From Acidobacteriota bacterium (GTDB lineage Bacteria > Acidobacteriota > Terriglobia > UBA7540): DNA of 8,045 bases. Each line of letters begins with the position of its first letter. Position 1 is the first letter of the stretch. Position numbers and translations under genes: made by a program. Of the stretch, positions 5,938-8,045 are shown piece after piece. The stretch lies in contig JAKASC010000104.1 of the NCBI GenBank assembly GCA_021828245.1, positions 1 through 8,045 of the forward strand, written 5' to 3'. The notes below the pieces were generated by a model that worked only from the letters and a program-made list of their open reading frames with translations, was not told where the DNA came from and did not search any database.

Positions 5938-7011
5938 ATGTTTAAGACCATTGAATGGACTGACGCCGGCGTTCGCATGATTGACCAGCGGCGACTTCCC
6001 AGAGAGGAAGTTTACGTCACTTGCCGTACTTATCAGGAAGTGGCCGACGCCATTCGTGAAATGGTGATCCGCGGCGCGCCCGCCATCGGGGTAGCGGCAG
6101 CGATGGGCGTCGCTCTGGGGGTGCGCGACGCCTCAGCAAATAATCTGGCAGCGTTGCGCGACCAATTCGAGCAGATTGCCGCAACCATTGCGAAAACTCG
6201 CCCTACGGCGGTAAATCTTTTTTGGGCGATTGAGCGAATGCGGCGAGCCTTCAACCAGAGTACTGAGAACCTGTCGCGCTCAGAGTCAACGGAGCCGGAG
6301 TCGGTCGTCATCGCCCGCGTGCGCGCGCGGCTGATTGAAGAGGCGCAGCACATGCTTGTGGAAGACATTGCCATTAACCAAGCAATGGGGCGACACGGCG
6401 CGGCGCTGCTCCAGGACGGTTCGACGGTGCTCACCCATTGCAACGCCGGCGCGCTGGCGACAGGTGGTTACGGCACAGCCCTCGGAGTGATTCGCGCCGC
6501 CGTCGAGCAGGGCAAACAGTTGCAGGTTTTTGCCGATGAGACGCGACCTTTTCTCCAAGGAGCACGGTTGACGGCGTGGGAGCTTGCGAAGGACCGCATC
6601 CCCGTCACCCTCATCACGGACAATATGGCCGGGCACTTTCTTCACCAAGGAAAAATCCAAGCCGTCATCGTCGGAGCAGATCGCATTGCGGCCAATGGAG
6701 ACGTCGCCAACAAAATCGGCACCTACGCCGTCGCTGTCCTTGCCCATGAAAATGGCGTTCCCTTCTACGTCGCGGCGCCGCTCTCAACCATTGACCTGAG
6801 TATGGCTACGGGGGACGACATCCCAATCGAGGAGCGGTCGCCCGAAGAGGTCAAGCGCTGGGGTGGGGTCTCAATAGCCCCTGAGAACGTGGCCGCACGC
6901 CATCCTGCCTTTGATATCACGCCGCATCGGTATATCACAGCCCTCATCACGGAGCGAGGCGTCATCCGTCCCCCGTATAACGAAACCATTCCGGCGGTCT
7001 TTCAGAAATAG
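5938..7011 (+). CDS. mtnA: S-methyl-5-thioribose-1-phosphate isomerase
   Basis: Converts 5-methylthioribose 1-phosphate to 5-methylthioribulose 1-phosphate in the methionine salvage pathway (or its MTA-to-DHAP shunt variant), in the cytosol. Its 357 residues match the family length of about 340-370. The N-terminus IEWTDAGVRMIDQRRLP (5-21) is typical, followed by MVIRGAPAIGVAAAMGVALG (42-61). The catalytic cysteine is Cys168 in THCNAGALATGGYGTALG (166-183). DETRPFLQGARLTAWEL (200-216) and VGADRIAANGDVANKIGTYA (245-264) with Asp248 complete the active site and distinguish it from eIF2B-type regulatory subunits. An ATG at 5933 is out of frame, so 5938 is the start; no SD precedes it and the -10 box ends 9 bases upstream. 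It is divergent from pta. No other methionine-salvage gene is in the window. A ribose-1,5-bisphosphate isomerase is a remote alternative within the same superfamily. Confidence 0.93.
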   Translation: MFKTIEWTDAGVRMIDQRRLPREEVYVTCRTYQEVADAIREMVIRGAPAIGVAAAMGVALGVRDASANNLAALRDQFEQIAATIAKTRPTAVNLFWAIERMRRAFNQSTENLSRSESTEPESVVIARVRARLIEEAQHMLVEDIAINQAMGRHGAALLQDGSTVLTHCNAGALATGGYGTALGVIRAAVEQGKQLQVFADETRPFLQGARLTAWELAKDRIPVTLITDNMAGHFLHQGKIQAVIVGADRIAANGDVANKIGTYAVAVLAHENGVPFYVAAPLSTIDLSMATGDDIPIEERSPEEVKRWGGVSIAPENVAARHPAFDITPHRYITALITERGVIRPPYNETIPAVFQK

Positions 7012-7033
7012 AACCGGATGTGACCTTCGGTTC
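7011..7033 (+). other. Stem-loop directly after the mtnA stop codon
   Basis: GAACCGGA (7011-7018) can pair with TTCGGTTC (7026-7033), eight pairs including one G-T, with a 7-base loop. It begins at the last base of the mtnA stop codon. No T-run follows, so it is not a canonical terminator; a perfect palindrome TTCCGGAA follows at 7037-7044. It may mark the mtnA mRNA 3' end or only pause polymerase. The rest of 7034-7131 shows nothing else I can support. Confidence 0.3.
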
Positions 7034-7131
7034 GACTTCCGGAAACAACGAGGGGGGATGCGGAAGGCAGGGAGTCAGCGGCCATCGTTTTGCGACCTGG
7101 CTTTCACGCCGGTCGAAACACGGAGCGTGGA

Positions 7132-7443
7132 GTGAAAATCGTCCGATATATCATTGGCCTACTGCTCGTCCTTGTCATTCTCTGGGCGGCCAACTGGGCA
7201 ACGCGCGATTGTCGAGTTTCACCCTACTTGGGAGAAAATTGCCTAAGCCTTTGGGTGAGTCATAAATTGGGAGTTCCCTTCACGCCCCTGCTCAGGTCAG
7301 TCGTGCTTGAAATCGTCGGATTGATGCTCGTGGTCGCGCTTTACCTTGCTCTCCGATTTTTGTCGGCGAAACACCCGCCCAGCGCGCCCAGTCTGCCTGA
7401 CCCGTCGGAGCCGCCCAGGAGTGGGCAGGTCTCGGACCCGTGA
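7132..7443 (+). CDS. Small two-helix membrane protein of unknown function
   Basis: A 103-residue protein I do not recognise. It has two clear hydrophobic helices, IIGLLLVLVILWAANWA (about 7-23) and VVLEIVGLMLVVALYLALRF (about 57-76), joined by a 30-residue loop with Cys27 and Cys37 that could form a disulfide if the loop is periplasmic. A proline-rich, acidic tail (SAKHPPSAPSLPDPSEPP, 78-95) follows. The GTG at 7132 is chosen because GGAG (7122-7125) lies 6 bases upstream and the protein then starts just before the first helix; an upstream ATG at 7090 lacks an SD. It follows mtnA by 120 bases with no clear promoter between, and its stop overlaps the next start (GTGA), so it is the first of three coupled genes. 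Function is not inferable; the gene call itself is fairly good. Confidence 0.65.
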   Translation: MKIVRYIIGLLLVLVILWAANWATRDCRVSPYLGENCLSLWVSHKLGVPFTPLLRSVVLEIVGLMLVVALYLALRFLSAKHPPSAPSLPDPSEPPRSGQVSDP

Positions 7444-7796
7444 GCCGAGTGATGACCAGTGTCTCTTACGAAACCTCGCGGTCGCTCAAGGAAAAACTGG
7501 TGCTCGCCGCTTTGTTCAGCAAAGAGCGGAACGAAAGCTTGCGAAGGCCCGCCCGGCGTTTGCTTTCCGGCTATCGGTGGAGCGACCTTGTGCATCAAAT
7601 CGTTTTTGACTTGGTTATGAAAACACCGCTTAGCCGTCGAGATATTCTCAAAAGTGAGCTCCCAGGTCTGCTTACACGACGCGGCTTCCCGGACTATGAC
7701 TTGAGTTGGCTGAGCACCGAAGTTTCCTCCGAACAAGCGATAGCCAGCCTGCGGGAGCTTGCCCGCCAAACCCGCCACCACGACCGCACACCATGA
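7440..7796 (+). CDS. Hypothetical basic soluble protein, coupled to membrane genes
   Basis: A 118-residue protein without signal peptide or membrane segment and with no domain I can name. It is rich in Arg and Lys and predicted mainly helical: SLKEKLVLAALFSKERNESLRR (15-36, amphipathic, seen in parts), then GYRWSDLVHQIVFDLVMKTP (44-63) and a LTRRGFPDYDLSWL stretch (78-91). The GTG at 7440 overlaps the preceding TGA by four bases (GTGA), suggesting translational coupling; ATG at 7452 is an equally reasonable start giving 114 residues, and neither has a convincing SD. The stop overlaps the next start as ATGA at 7793-7796. It may work with, or regulate, the membrane protein encoded next. Its reality rests on the tight overlaps on both sides and on the lack of any other open frame that fits the interval. 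Confidence 0.6.
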   Translation: MSRVMTSVSYETSRSLKEKLVLAALFSKERNESLRRPARRLLSGYRWSDLVHQIVFDLVMKTPLSRRDILKSELPGLLTRRGFPDYDLSWLSTEVSSEQAIASLRELARQTRHHDRTP

Positions 7797-8045
7797 TGGA
7801 TGGCCCTCCCGCTCAACCCAGCTCCCGAAGCGAATTCCGCGTTGTCGCCCAAGGCGGCACGGCCCTAGAAGTGATGGTGATTTATGCCGGCATCCTACTC
7901 TACATTTGGCGATGGCAATATTCGTATCCTCATGCATGGATTCTCCTCTGGGCTGCTATCTTGGTCAGCCACGTGGTGCATCGAGATACCCCGCGCAGCC
8001 TGGGACTTTGGGGCCCGGAATGGCGGGCCAGCGCTCAGATAATCC
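7793..8045 (+). CDS. N-terminal part of a membrane protein, possibly CPBP intramembrane protease
   Basis: The first 84 residues of a protein that runs off the right edge. The start is the first ATG of ATGATGG, overlapping the preceding stop (ATGA); the second ATG at 7796 is in frame and equally possible. There is no separate SD, which fits translational coupling. After a short polar N-terminus come two hydrophobic helices, TALEVMVIYAGILLYIW (about 23-39) and AWILLWAAILVSHVV (about 48-62), then HRDTPRSLGLWGPEWRASAQ (63-82). The pattern of two helices followed by a 'RDTPRSLGL' loop reminds me of the N-terminus of CPBP (Abi-type, CAAX-protease-like) membrane proteins in soil bacteria, but the diagnostic EExxR and HxxxB motifs would lie beyond the window. 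The coding call is good; the family is a guess. Confidence 0.6.
   Translation, partial: MMDGPPAQPSSRSEFRVVAQGGTALEVMVIYAGILLYIWRWQYSYPHAWILLWAAILVSHVVHRDTPRSLGLWGPEWRASAQII

Noticed and set aside
7058..7135. A 25-codon frame with ATG after a GGGGGG run, ending as GTGA on the start at 7132
   Set aside because: The overlap looks like coupling, but the purine run abuts the ATG with no spacing and the peptide has no leader-peptide features.
1..8045. CRISPR array, tRNA, transposase or known defence genes
   Set aside because: No spaced direct repeats, cloverleaf sequences, transposase motifs or recognisable defence domains were seen on either strand.

Overview
The window looks like a chromosomal stretch of a free-living, moderately GC-rich heterotrophic bacterium. 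The gene set (a secreted DUF4380 protein, a Gfo/Idh/MocA oxidoreductase with a sugar-phosphate isomerase/epimerase, an FGGY kinase, short-form Pta, MtnA) fits Acidobacteriota or a similar soil phylum. That assignment is inferred from protein style and is not proven. No phage, plasmid, transposase, CRISPR, rRNA or tRNA gene is visible.

Left part (1-5678, all minus strand). Read in the direction of transcription, the order is phosphate acetyltransferase (pta), a TIM-barrel sugar-phosphate isomerase/epimerase, a Gfo/Idh/MocA dehydrogenase, a xylulokinase-type FGGY kinase (xylB), and the N-terminal 131 codons of a secreted DUF4380 protein that runs off the left edge. The isomerase, dehydrogenase and kinase form a probable sugar-catabolic operon. 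Its own promoter is recognisable (TTGACG-17-TACATT), with a 7-7-7 inverted repeat exactly where transcription should start and a leader in which the ribosome binding site is duplicated and can be paired by an upstream anti-SD. No transporter, regulator or xylose isomerase is present, so the true substrate is not visible here.

Middle (5679-5937). This is a divergent regulatory region between pta and mtnA. On the mtnA side a near-consensus promoter (TTGACC-16-TATAAT) lies so close to the start codon that the mRNA should be leaderless or nearly so. On the pta side two 21-bp inverted repeats overlap a plausible promoter.

Right part (5938-8045, plus strand). mtnA (methylthioribose-1-phosphate isomerase, methionine salvage) is followed after 120 bases by three stop/start-overlapping genes: a two-helix small membrane protein, an unrecognised basic soluble protein, and the N-terminus of a multi-helix membrane protein, possibly a CPBP-type intramembrane protease, cut by the right edge.

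No gap between genes exceeds 300 bases. The most unusual non-coding signals are a 187-bp fold-back element at 437-623 that supplies the xylB stop codon, the duplicated SD switch at 4483-4526, the probably leaderless mtnA start, and an 8-base word (GAGCTACC) shared by the spacers of the mtnA and sugar-operon promoters. I see no convincing new defence or mobile system; the genes are mostly ordinary metabolism with interesting regulation.
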